A stretch of DNA of 64,000 nt from Pseudomonadota bacterium (lineage in GTDB: Bacteria; Desulfobacterota; Desulfovibrionia; Desulfovibrionales; Desulfomicrobiaceae). A program made the position numbers and the translations under genes. The stretch lies in NCBI GenBank assembly GCA_023393525.1, contig JAEWKZ010000022.1, positions 1 through 64,000 of the forward strand, written 5' to 3'. The notes under the pieces are model-generated. The model saw only the letters and a program-made list of their open reading frames with translations, was not told where the DNA came from and did not search any database. Positions 56,276 through 64,000 of this stretch are shown one piece after another; the first letter of the stretch is position 1, and each line of letters opens with the position of its first letter.

Positions 56276-57595
56276 CTAGACCGCGATCTCCGGATGAAAC
56301 ACGCCCACCTCCTTCAGGTCGTCACCCAGATACGTCCGTTCGTTGGGCCCGAGGATGCCAAGGGAAAGGCAGATGAGCGTCCACAGGTGCACCACGCCGT
56401 AATGGCCTTCATAGTGTTCGCTCAGTTCATGGATCTGGGCATGGCAGTTGTGACAGGCAGCGATGCAGTAATCGGCCCTGGTCGCCTTGATCTGCGCGTC
56501 CTTGGTCTGTCCGTAGGCCAGGCGCTGATCCTTGAACCCCGATTGCAGGAACCCGCCCCCGCCGCCGCAGCAGTAGTTGTTGGAACGATTCGGGTGCATG
56601 TCGATGAAGTTTTCCTCGCCGACAACCGATTTCACGACAAAACGCAGGTCGTCGGCAATTGCGTCCCCGTAGCTTTTCCGCACGATCTGACACGGGTCCT
56701 GCACGGTGAACGTTATCTTCAGGTCCTTGTTCCAGTCCGAGTTGACTTTGAGTTTTCCCTCCCTGATCCATTTCGCGTAATATTCGTAGATGTTTTTGAC
56801 TTCGAAACGATGCTCTATGCCGAATTTTTCCAGTCCGGCCCGGACTGAGTACGTGACGTGGCCTCACTCCGTGTTGAGAAAGACCTTGCATCCCAGCTCG
56901 CTGGCCTTGTCCGCCGATTGCCGGGTCAGGCGCTCCCAGCTCTGGTTGTCCGCCAGGAACATGCAGTAGTTCTCCCCGGCCCAGCCCCTTGACCCATACG
57001 TCCAGTCCGCTCCGACCAGGTGCAGGATCTTCCACAGGGGCAGGAGCTCGTCGGGCTCGGTCACGGGCTCGCGCGAGTTCTGGTTCAAAAAGAATTCCGC
57101 GCCCTCCTTGTCGATGGGCGCGTCCATGTCCGCGAATTCGGGCTGCGACTCCCGGCATTCCGTCAGGATGTCGTCGACCACGAAGGCGAAGTCGTCCGGC
57201 GCGGTGCCCATGGCGCTGCCGCTCTCGTTCTTGAGGGCCATGTCGCAGGAGCCCATGATGCCCTTGGGGCGGGTCTCCCTGGGCCAGGCCGCCCGCACCT
57301 CGTAGACCAGGCGGGGAATGTCGATCTTCATGGGGCAGGCGTAGATGCAGCGCTGACACATGGTGCACATCCACACCCACGGCGTGGACAGGATCTCCTC
57401 GTCCATGCCCAGCGCCGCCATGCGCAGAAATTTGCGGGGGTCCATGTCTTCCAGGCCGGAAGCCGGGCAACCGGAGGAACATGCCCCGCAGGTCAGACAC
57501 ATGTTCAGGTTCCCTCCCTCGGGCAGGATGTCCCTGACTGTTTCCAGAAAGGAACTCTTTCCGCGGCCAAGCTCGATCATCTTTCCGTTCAACAT
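56276..57595 (-). CDS. Probable selenoprotein: HdrD/TmcB-like iron-sulfur oxidoreductase with in-frame UGA
   Basis: 439 codons, read through one UGA (56864-56866, residue 244). N-terminal part: two [4Fe-4S] motifs, CLTCGACSSGCP (about 32-43) and CTMCQRCIYACP (about 76-87). C-terminal part: CCG-type domains of HdrB/HdrD/DsrK/TmcB proteins, with DPCQIVRKS, NYCCGGGGG and ACHNCHAQI (about 300-395). The UGA lies in NTE-UGA-GHVTY, where the family has ECGH; sequence on both sides is in the same frame and homologous, with no other stop. A hairpin of suitable position follows (see SECIS entry). Without read-through the product would lose the second half. Last gene of the operon, 87 bp after usp. Partner and substrate unknown; membrane-linked TmcB/DsrK-like electron transfer is possible. 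Confidence 0.85.
56831..56847 (-). promoter_or_regulatory. Candidate bacterial SECIS hairpin
   Basis: In the mRNA, 16 nt after the UGA, CAGUCC and GGACUG form a perfect 6-bp stem around a GGGCC apical loop. The loop starts 22 nt after the UGA with two G, which meets the usual bacterial requirement (loop about 16-37 nt downstream, with a G at one of the first two positions). Confidence 0.7.
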
Positions 57596-57682
57596 CCCGG
57601 TATCCCCCGAAATGAATGGTTTCCCAAGCGGCTGAGGCAGGTGCGGGGTTGGCCCTTTGGCCAGCCCCACGCCCGCGAACAG

Positions 57683-58597
57683 TTATACCGTGGCCGCGAC
57701 TTCTACCACCTGGCCGGTCTGGTCGTACATCAGCCCGCAGCGCAGGTCGAAATGGCGGTTGACGCTCATGGTCGGACAGGGCGCGTTGACCGAAACCTGC
57801 ACCACCGTGGAGCCGAGAAAAGCCTCTTCCGGGTCGTCGGCGTTGGAGTGGTGGGCCATGATGATCAGGTCCGCGCCGATCTGGGTGGCCATGTTCAGGA
57901 TCTCCATGGCCGGACGCCCGAATCTCCCCACGTAGTCGCAGTTGTCGATGCCCTGCAGCCGGTCGCCGTATTCGGCTTTCAGCCTGGCTTCGATCTCGGT
58001 GCGGCCCTGGGGCGAATCCGTGGAGGTCTCGCTGACGTTCATGAGCGTGAGCCTGGCCTTGTACTGCCGCACCATCTGGCCGCCGTAACTGACCGCGCAT
58101 TCGGACTGCTCGGAAAAGTCCGTGGCCACGAGGATGTTGGAGAATGCCGGATCCTTGCACTCCACGGCGCGATGCACGATCATGACCGGGCAGCGCGCCT
58201 TCTGGCTGACCCGCTCCAACGTGCTGCCGGCCATGCCCCACATCTGGGCCCGCTTCTCCTCGTATTCCTTGGTGTGCGGGCCCATGACCACCAGGTCGGT
58301 ATCCTTCTTGCGCGCCAGGCGCAGAAGCTCGTTATGCGGGATTCCGGCCACGACCTGGACCTTGGCATGAGGCAGATCCGCCAGCAGGGAGGCGTACATC
58401 TCCCGGATGCGCGCCTCCAGCCGGGCCGTCTCTCCCGAGGCCTCCAGGGTCTCGATGGAGCCCCAGCCCTGCTCCATGCCGGCCACGTGGACCAGATACA
58501 GGTTGGATTCGAACTTCTTGGCAAAACCCACCGCGGATTCGACCGCGCATGCATCCACGCCGCTGGGCGTCACGCCTACGATGATGTCCTTGAACAT
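57683..58597 (-). CDS. Tandem universal stress protein
   Basis: 304-residue protein with two UspA domains. The first (1-143) begins MFKDIIVGVTPSGVDACAVESAV and ends with VVMGPHTKEYEEKRAQMWGMAGST and RCPVMIVHRA. The second (about 152-292) begins FSNILVATDFSEQSECAV and has the nucleotide-binding G-2x-G-9x-G(S/T)-type region in MAHHSNADDPEEAFLGSTV. ATP binding is likelier in the second domain (inference). It is embedded between hdrB (21 bp) and the selenoprotein gene (87 bp), so it belongs to the Hdr operon, where it may help stabilise or tune the complex. Confidence 0.9.
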   Translation of the reverse strand: MFKDIIVGVTPSGVDACAVESAVGFAKKFESNLYLVHVAGMEQGWGSIETLEASGETARLEARIREMYASLLADLPHAKVQVVAGIPHNELLRLARKKDTDLVVMGPHTKEYEEKRAQMWGMAGSTLERVSQKARCPVMIVHRAVECKDPAFSNILVATDFSEQSECAVSYGGQMVRQYKARLTLMNVSETSTDSPQGRTEIEARLKAEYGDRLQGIDNCDYVGRFGRPAMEILNMATQIGADLIIMAHHSNADDPEEAFLGSTVVQVSVNAPCPTMSVNRHFDLRCGLMYDQTGQVVEVAATV

Positions 58598-58618
58598 AAC
58601 TACCCCCTTTGGTTTGTA

Positions 58619-59536
58619 TCAGGTTTCGCGGGCAAGCGTCTCCTCGCCGTCGCCTGGCGCTTCATGCCGCCAGGCCCGGGATCTGATCCCGGCGCGCATG
58701 CTCCCGTCCATGCTCATGTTCGTGTTCAGGAGCACGGAGGGCTCTTCCAGTCCGAACGAAAGGCCCATGAGCTGGGTCAGGTACAGAATCGGCACATGGT
58801 GGCCCCCGGCAGCGGAATCGTTCTGGTAGGCCTCCAGGTTCATCTGGCACAGCGGGCAGACCGTGGCCACGGCGTCCATGCCCTCGGCGGCCTCCAGGAT
58901 GGAGGCCACGGAATGCATGGCCACCTCCGGGTGGGTGACCATGAGCGAGGCCCCGCAGCACCTGTTGCCCATGTCCCACGGCTGGGGCCTAGCCCCGAGG
59001 GCGCTCAGGATATTGTCCATGGTCACGGGCTTGCGCGGATCATCGAAGACCTCGTAGGGGCGCAGGATCTGGCAGCCGTAGTACGGGGCCACCCGCATGC
59101 CGCCCATGTCCACGGCGACCTTCTCTTTTATGGCATCAAGCCCGATGTCGTTGACCAGGACGTCCAGGATGTGCCGCACCCCCACCGTGCCCCGGTAACT
59201 CAGATCCACCGCGCCAAGGGCCTCGTTGACCCGGTCGTGCAGTTCCTTGTGGCCGACGACCTCGCGGTTGACCTTCAAAAGGTTGAGATAGCAGGCGCTG
59301 CATGGGGCCAGCACGTCGAGTCCGGCCAGATCCCTTTCGGCCAGGGCGAGATTGCGGGCCGGGAGGGCGTAATTCATGAGCGCGCTGACCGGTTCGGCCG
59401 CGCTGGCCCCGCAGCAGGTCCAGTCCGGTATTTCGATGAGCTCCACCCCGAGTCCGGCCATGACGGCCCGCACGGACACGTCGAACTCCTTGGCGCTTTC
59501 CTGCAGCGAGCAGCCTGGATAGTAGGCGTATTTCAT
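58619..59536 (-). CDS. hdrB: Heterodisulfide reductase subunit B homologue
   Basis: 305-residue catalytic-type subunit with two complete CCG motifs that would bind the non-cubane [4Fe-4S] clusters: YYPGC (about 5-9), TCCGA, CSACYLNL in the first half and PYYGCQ, RCCGASL, CPLCQMNL in the second. In methanogens HdrB reduces the CoM-CoB disulfide; in sulfate reducers the substrate is different or unknown. The ATG overlaps the hdrC stop (ATGA). GGAGG lies 7 bp upstream. An open frame extension to 59884 is inside hdrC. The C-terminal 40 residues are longer than in typical HdrB. Confidence 0.92.
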   Translation of the reverse strand: MKYAYYPGCSLQESAKEFDVSVRAVMAGLGVELIEIPDWTCCGASAAEPVSALMNYALPARNLALAERDLAGLDVLAPCSACYLNLLKVNREVVGHKELHDRVNEALGAVDLSYRGTVGVRHILDVLVNDIGLDAIKEKVAVDMGGMRVAPYYGCQILRPYEVFDDPRKPVTMDNILSALGARPQPWDMGNRCCGASLMVTHPEVAMHSVASILEAAEGMDAVATVCPLCQMNLEAYQNDSAAGGHHVPILYLTQLMGLSFGLEEPSVLLNTNMSMDGSMRAGIRSRAWRHEAPGDGEETLARET

Positions 59537-60099
59537 GACTGATCCTCCATCTCGCGCACCTTGGCGAAGAGCTCCTTGAGACGCCCCTTCTGGGCGGCGC
59601 TCGGCGCGTGCAGCTTGCCGACACGCATCATGCGCACTCCCAGAGGCAGGTAGTGCAATGGCAGGAGCGGATCGCGGCTTTTCAGGAAATACCCGGGCAT
59701 GAGGCTCGTCTCCTGCACGCGCCCGTACTTCTCCACGTTGTCCATGAACGCGTCGTAGAAGGCGCTGTTCTTGCGGACCTTCCAGGTTCCCCGTTCGCGG
59801 GCCAGGCGCTTCAGGGCGCCCATGGCCCGCGTCAGCTTCAGCCCGCGCGGGCAGCGCAGGGTGCACATGTAGCAGGACGAGCACATCCAGAAGGTCGTGC
59901 TCTCAAGGATCCGGTCCAACATGCCGAACTGCACCATGCGCCACATCTGCCGGGGCGTTATGTCCATGGCGAAGCCGTTGGGACAGGACGCGGTGCACGT
60001 CCCGCACTGCATGCAGGCCCCGAGCTCGCCGCGCAGCTCTTCAAGAATTTCCCGGGTCGCGGGGTCCGGGCTCCATGGTTTTGCTTGCGTCTGGTTCAT
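59533..60099 (-). CDS. hdrC: Heterodisulfide reductase subunit C homologue
   Basis: 188-residue iron-sulfur protein with two [4Fe-4S] binding motifs of the HdrC/GlpC type: CMQCGTCTASCPNG (about 29-42) and CSSCYMCTLRCPRG (about 73-86). It would carry electrons between HdrA and HdrB. GGAAGGTGG precedes the ATG. It begins 18 bp after hdrA and overlaps hdrB, as in other hdrACB operons. Confidence 0.93.
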   Translation of the reverse strand: MNQTQAKPWSPDPATREILEELRGELGACMQCGTCTASCPNGFAMDITPRQMWRMVQFGMLDRILESTTFWMCSSCYMCTLRCPRGLKLTRAMGALKRLARERGTWKVRKNSAFYDAFMDNVEKYGRVQETSLMPGYFLKSRDPLLPLHYLPLGVRMMRVGKLHAPSAAQKGRLKELFAKVREMEDQS

Positions 60100-60117
60100 G
60101 ATCCACCTTCCCTTGGC

Positions 60118-63100
60118 CTAGGCCAATTGTTCCAGGGCGGCGTCGATCACCGCCATCATCGGTCCGTCATGGAAGCCCTTGATCACTGTCGCGCTGTTGG
60201 GGCAGACCGCCGCGCAGGCGCCGCAGCCCTGACAGAGCATCTCGTCCACCCGTATGAGCTCGTTTTCGAGGTCCACGGTGCGCGCCCCGTAAGGGCAGGC
60301 CGCCACGCAGGCCTGGCAGAGGGAGCACAATGACGGTCTGACCGTGGCCACCAGGGTCTCCCGGGCCACCTTGCCCGCCGAGAGGATGCGCAGGGACTGC
60401 TGGGCCGCGGCCTTGGCCGAGGCCACGGTCTCGGCCATGCGCCGGGGCGAATGGGCCAGCCCGCACATGTAGACGCCCTGCTTCAGGAAATCCACGGGCC
60501 GCCACTTGCTGTCGGCCTCCTGGAAGAATCCGTTGCGGTCGGTCTTGACCCCGAAGATCTCCACCAGATCGTCCACGTCATTGGGCTCCACCCCGCTCGA
60601 CAGGGACAGGATGTCGGCGTGCACCTCTATTTCCGCGCCCAGGATCGGATCCTGGGCCCTGATCACGGGCTTGCCCTCGACAAAGGTCACCTTGGGCGGA
60701 TTCTCCGGATCGTAGCGGATGAAGATCACTCCGGCCTTGCGCGCCTGGGTATAGTAGCTCTCCAGAAAGCCCTGGGCCATGATGTCGCGGTAGAAGACAT
60801 AGATGGGCAGCTCGGGCTTGCGCTCCTTCATGGTCAGCACGTTCTTGAGCATCTCCGGGCAGCAGATGCGGCTGCAGTAGTTGCGCTCCCCTTCCTTGCG
60901 GGACCGCCAGCACTGGATCATGGCCACCGCCCCGAGGCTGCCCACGTCGAGCGCGCCGGTGGCCAGCTTCTCCTCCAGGCCGAAGTGGGTCATCACGGTC
61001 CTGTGCACGCAGAAGCCGCTCTCATAGATCTTGGCCTCATGCCCGCCCGTGGCCAGGATGGTCACCCCGTGCTCCAGCGGGAAGATGCCGTTCTCGCCGC
61101 TGATGGCGGAACGGAAGCGTCCGGCGCTGCCACGGGACAGGACCACGCGTGCGTCCTTGAAGACCTTGATGCGCGGGTGCTTCTCCACCTGGGCGATGAG
61201 GTCCTCCATGTATTTGCGCGGGTCCGTGCCATCGAGCTGGGTGTGCAGGCGCAGGGCCATGCCGCCGAGTTCCTCCTCGGCCTCCACCAGACAGACCCCG
61301 AAACCCTGGTCGGCGATGGCCATGGACGCGGTCAGGCCGGCCAGGCCGCCGCCCACCACCAGAGCCGAGCGCGACACGTCCATGAGCACGTCCGGCGGCG
61401 CGGGATCGACCCCCTGCAGCTTGGCCACGGCCATGGACAGACCGGAGAATATCTCGCGGGCCACATCCACGGCGTCCTGCCCGTTGAAGGTCGGGGTGTG
61501 CACGTCGACCACATCCATGAGCGCCGGGTTGAGCCCCACGGTGCGGGCCATCTCTTTCAGGCGCGGGATGTAGGCGTAGGGCATGCAGGCCCCGATGAGG
61601 ATACGGTTGGGCTTTTTCTGCTTGACTGTTTCCAGGATCTGCTTCCAGCCTGCCTCGGTGCAGGCCTGGAACACGGGCAGCACGGTGCCGACCGAGTGGA
61701 CCCGGCCCACGGTGCGCGCCAGCTCTTCCAGATTCACCGCCTGGCCCAGGGTCGGGCAGGAGGTGCACACGGCCACCAATGTGCGCACCGGCTCGCGGGA
61801 AACATCGGGATACTCCGGCTCGGGCGGCGCGGGGGCCGGCCCAAGCACGTCGTAGATCTTGATCATGCGCGCGGCGGCTTCGGACGCGGCTCCGGCCTGC
61901 ATGACGGACTCGGAGATGTCCCGAGGCTCGCCGAAGGAACCGGCCGCGAACACGCCGACCCGGCTGGTCCGCTCGGGAGCGTAGGGCTGGGTCTTGCAAA
62001 AGCCCCACTCGTTGGTCTCGATGCCCACCGTGGCCGCGAACTGATCCATGCCCCTGGGGGGCCTTGCGCCCACGGCCAGGACGACCATGTCGAACTCTTC
62101 CGAACGGCGCGTGCCGTCGTCGCTCAAGGATTCAAGCACCACCCCGCCGCCCTCGGCGGCAGGCAGCACCGAGTGCGGCCGGTTGCGCACGAAATGCACG
62201 CCCTGCTCCACGGCCCGCAGGCGATAATCGTCCCAGCCTTTGCCGAAGGTGCGCATGTCCATGTAGAAAATGGTGGCGTCGACCGCCCCGTTTGTGACCT
62301 TCTTGGCCAGCATGGCCTCCTTCATGGAGAACATGCAGCAGACCGAGGAACAGTAGTTGGCGTTCTTGCCCACGTCGCGCGAGCCCACGCACTGGATCCA
62401 GGCGATCCTTCGCACCGGCTTGTTGTCGCCCGGGCGTGTCAGTTTTCCGCCCGTAGGCCCGGTGCCGCTCAACAGGCGCTCAAATTCCACGGCGGTGAGC
62501 ACGGCCGGGTGGCCGTACCCCCAGATGTCGCGCCCGCCATTCGGGTCCATGTCCGGATGGTAGCAGTCAAAGCCCCCGGCCAGGATCACCGCGCTGACCT
62601 GCAGTTCCTCCGTGGTGTCGGACATGATGCGCATGTAGTGCTTGTCCAGCCAGGGCACGAATTTCTTGGACGAAAGCGGCTTCATGAACCGGTCCCGCGC
62701 TCCGCGCCGGATCAGATCGGCGGCGGCCTCCTCTTCTCCGGCGGCGGTCAGGACGGCCACGGGCATGCCGGGGCAGAGTTCCTTGGCGCGGGCCATGACG
62801 CGCTGGGCGTCCACGCCCTGCAGGTTGAGCCCGACCAGCACGAAATTGATCCGCGCGTCGGACTCGAGCAGATCCAGGGCCTCCTGGCCGCTCGATGCCT
62901 CGAAGACCGGAAAATGCAGGTGTTCAAGGCTTTCCCGCACCGTCAGGCGGGTCTGTTCGTCCTCGTCCGCGACCAGGATGCCGAACCCCGCCCGCTCCTC
63001 GAACTTGAGATCGATGGCCCCGGTCGGACAGGCCTCGTGGCATTTCCAGCAGCGGATGCAGTTGTCCAGATCCAGCACATAATGGTTGGGGATGGCGTGG

Positions 63101-63549
63101 GGCACGGGCAGATACACCGCCGAACGCTGTGTCAGCCCGGCGTTGAATTCGCTCGGGACCTTGACCGGACAGACCTCGGAGCACTTGCCGCAACTGACGC
63201 ACTTGTGCGGATCGACCAGCGGGGAGCGGCGGTTCAGGCTGACGAAGAACTTGCCGGGCTCGCCCTCCAGGGAGGCCAGCTCCGTGGAGAGCATCAGGTC
63301 TATGTTTTCATGGAACATGCCCTTGCGCAGGCAAAACTGGCTGGACGCATCCCGGCTCATGAGCGGAAGCATGCGGCACATGCCGCAGTGATCCGAGGGA
63401 AACTGGTAATCCAGCTGGCTCAGGATGCCGCCATGACTGGGGCGTTTGTCGATCAGGGCCACCTTGTGTCCGGTCACGGCCAGGTCAAGAGCCGCCCGGA
63501 TTCCGGCGATGCCCGCGCCCACCACCAACGCGCCGTATTGTTTCCTCAT
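60118..63549 (-). CDS. hdrA: Double HdrA fusion with inserted receiver-like domain
   Basis: 1143-residue flavin-iron-sulfur protein. Module 1: FAD-binding GAGIAGIRAA (11-20), HdrA-type CGMC, two ferredoxin motifs (C117-x2-C120-x2-C123-x3-C127 and C164-x2-C167-x2-C170-x3-C174), then a receiver-like domain (about 189-305), and the rest of HdrA including IQCVGSR and the YCSSVCC motif. Module 2: second FAD motif VVGGGLAGLTA near 727, IQCWRSR...YCSRICC, ending in two ferredoxin motifs (about 1086 and 1108). The receiver-like part keeps the ADEDE pocket, T268 and K290, but has G240 where phospho-Asp is expected. GGAGGAGG precedes the ATG. HdrA is the bifurcating flavoprotein; two modules in one chain would give two flavins. 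Confidence 0.92.
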   Translation of the reverse strand: MRKQYGALVVGAGIAGIRAALDLAVTGHKVALIDKRPSHGGILSQLDYQFPSDHCGMCRMLPLMSRDASSQFCLRKGMFHENIDLMLSTELASLEGEPGKFFVSLNRRSPLVDPHKCVSCGKCSEVCPVKVPSEFNAGLTQRSAVYLPVPHAIPNHYVLDLDNCIRCWKCHEACPTGAIDLKFEERAGFGILVADEDEQTRLTVRESLEHLHFPVFEASSGQEALDLLESDARINFVLVGLNLQGVDAQRVMARAKELCPGMPVAVLTAAGEEEAAADLIRRGARDRFMKPLSSKKFVPWLDKHYMRIMSDTTEELQVSAVILAGGFDCYHPDMDPNGGRDIWGYGHPAVLTAVEFERLLSGTGPTGGKLTRPGDNKPVRRIAWIQCVGSRDVGKNANYCSSVCCMFSMKEAMLAKKVTNGAVDATIFYMDMRTFGKGWDDYRLRAVEQGVHFVRNRPHSVLPAAEGGGVVLESLSDDGTRRSEEFDMVVLAVGARPPRGMDQFAATVGIETNEWGFCKTQPYAPERTSRVGVFAAGSFGEPRDISESVMQAGAASEAAARMIKIYDVLGPAPAPPEPEYPDVSREPVRTLVAVCTSCPTLGQAVNLEELARTVGRVHSVGTVLPVFQACTEAGWKQILETVKQKKPNRILIGACMPYAYIPRLKEMARTVGLNPALMDVVDVHTPTFNGQDAVDVAREIFSGLSMAVAKLQGVDPAPPDVLMDVSRSALVVGGGLAGLTASMAIADQGFGVCLVEAEEELGGMALRLHTQLDGTDPRKYMEDLIAQVEKHPRIKVFKDARVVLSRGSAGRFRSAISGENGIFPLEHGVTILATGGHEAKIYESGFCVHRTVMTHFGLEEKLATGALDVGSLGAVAMIQCWRSRKEGERNYCSRICCPEMLKNVLTMKERKPELPIYVFYRDIMAQGFLESYYTQARKAGVIFIRYDPENPPKVTFVEGKPVIRAQDPILGAEIEVHADILSLSSGVEPNDVDDLVEIFGVKTDRNGFFQEADSKWRPVDFLKQGVYMCGLAHSPRRMAETVASAKAAAQQSLRILSAGKVARETLVATVRPSLCSLCQACVAACPYGARTVDLENELIRVDEMLCQGCGACAAVCPNSATVIKGFHDGPMMAVIDAALEQLA

Positions 63550-63565
63550 TGCCTCCTCCTCGGAT

Positions 63566-64000
63566 TCACGCCAGGTGCGAAACCGTATCCTGATATTCGT
63601 CCTCCCTGAACACCGTCAGGGGCGGGGCCTGGTCCAGACTCAGGCCAGGCTCGTACTCGAAACTCTTCTGGGTGCGGGCGGCCACGGTGCGGAAAAGCTC
63701 CACGACCTCCACCCCGTTGGGGCAGGCGTTGGAGCACTGGCCGCAGCCGACGCAGGCCGTGCTCATGTGCGCCATGCGCGTCAGGTGGTAGAAGACCGTG
63801 TCCGTGGGCAGCTTGAGGCTGCCCTTGCGCTTGGCCCAGTCCAGGTATTGCCAGGGCTTGTGCTCGAAGACGTCGGTGTTGAAGACGCACTCCTTGCAGT
63901 AGCAGACCGGGCAGGCCACCCGGCAGTTGTAGCAGTTCACGCAGGAGCCCAGATACTGGGCCAGCTTTTCCAGGGTCGAGGTCCGCTTTGTCACATCCGT
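63566..64000 (-). CDS. FdhB/FrhB-like iron-sulfur protein, C-terminal part (truncated by window edge)
   Basis: The visible 145 or so codons encode a Cys-rich region: CVNCYNCRVACPVCYCKEC (about 18-36 of the visible part) and CVGCGQCSNACPNG (about 81-94). Both resemble the C-terminal ferredoxin-like part of F420-reducing hydrogenase/formate dehydrogenase beta (FrhB/FdhB) proteins that accompany HdrA. The frame stays open to the window end; a GTG at 63994 could start a 142-residue protein, but the sequence around it (GAT GTG ACA) gives no ribosome site, so a longer protein is likelier. It ends 16 bp before hdrA, in the same operon, and would be the electron donor module. Confidence 0.7.
   Translation of the reverse strand, partial: TDVTKRTSTLEKLAQYLGSCVNCYNCRVACPVCYCKECVFNTDVFEHKPWQYLDWAKRKGSLKLPTDTVFYHLTRMAHMSTACVGCGQCSNACPNGVEVVELFRTVAARTQKSFEYEPGLSLDQAPPLTVFREDEYQDTVSHLA

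Noticed and set aside
56864..56866. UGA as a genuine stop splitting two separate Hdr-like genes
   Set aside because: The downstream half has no start or ribosome site near the break, the homology is continuous across the UGA, and the family has Cys at that codon.
57020..59542. 840-codon plus-strand open frame across the Hdr genes
   Set aside because: It crosses four real minus-strand genes and has a nonsense composition.
60451..63609. 1052-codon open frame on the plus strand opposite hdrA
   Set aside because: Same antisense artefact; His/Gly/Ala-rich product without family features.

Overview
The window is GC-rich DNA from an anaerobic, probably sulfate-reducing bacterium of the Desulfovibrionales (a Desulfomicrobium- or Desulfovibrio-like organism). 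The call rests on gene content: an HdrABC-type electron-bifurcation operon with a probable selenocysteine-containing HdrD/TmcB-like protein, a tungsten/molybdenum aldehyde:ferredoxin oxidoreductase, a SahR-type ArsR-methyltransferase regulator heading ahcY-metK, MucR and NBP35-type proteins, and many sigma-54 and PAS-based regulators. No taxonomic search was possible.

Layout. 0.1-5.3 kb: last gene of a LivF-type branched-chain/aryl-acid importer, a PaaK-like CoA ligase, and a sigma-54 response regulator overlapping its PAS kinase. 5.3-12.2 kb: yajQ plus a small membrane protein, a MucR-type zinc-finger regulator, an FMN glutamate-synthase-like protein, a NarX/NarL-type two-component pair and a CNNM/CorC-type CBS protein. 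12.4-19.3 kb: a detoxification-like accessory cluster (MBL lipoprotein with a frameshift, cyclophilin-like protein, cupin, alpha/beta hydrolase, YqhD-like alcohol dehydrogenase, divergent AraC regulator, flavoprotein). 19.3-24.5 kb: a repeat-bearing non-coding stretch, then a NifX-like/NBP35/MBL/MBL/zinc-ribbon operon with a good sigma-54 promoter and a Cys-rich PAS sigma-54 activator upstream. 24.6-28.3 kb: sahR-ahcY-metK, one operon with a strong palindromic operator. 28.3-33.6 kb: DUF721 and DUF2927 proteins, tRNA-Gln and tRNA-Glu, a polar amino-acid ABC importer, DinB and AhpD-like proteins. 33.6-34.4 kb: an AT-rich scar with two gene remnants (DUF4143, RhuM). 34.4-38.8 kb: polyamine operon speA-CASDH-nspC. 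39.1-42.4 kb: mntP, an orphan membrane protein and an AOR. 42.6-51.4 kb: a large sensor kinase, an HD-GYP response regulator, a PAS-GGDEF-EAL protein and a UPF0280 protein. 51.5-56.2 kb: a probable ~270-nt structured RNA, the ydbH-ynbE-ydbL operon, a phased-repeat hairpin and an EamA transporter. 56.3-64.0 kb: the Hdr operon, running on the minus strand and cut by the window end.

The most unusual locus is the Hdr operon: FdhB/FrhB-like (partial) - double HdrA - HdrC - HdrB - tandem Usp - HdrD/TmcB-like. The HdrA protein is two HdrA modules fused in one chain, with a receiver-like domain inserted that keeps most receiver features but has Gly where the phosphorylated Asp should be. The last gene has an in-frame UGA exactly where its family has a cysteine, followed at the right distance by a perfect 6-bp-stem hairpin whose loop starts with GG, which fits a bacterial SECIS element. 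Together the genes suggest an enzyme linking a soluble electron donor (formate, F420-like or NAD(P)H module) to disulfide/ferredoxin chemistry. Substrate and partners are inferred, not shown.
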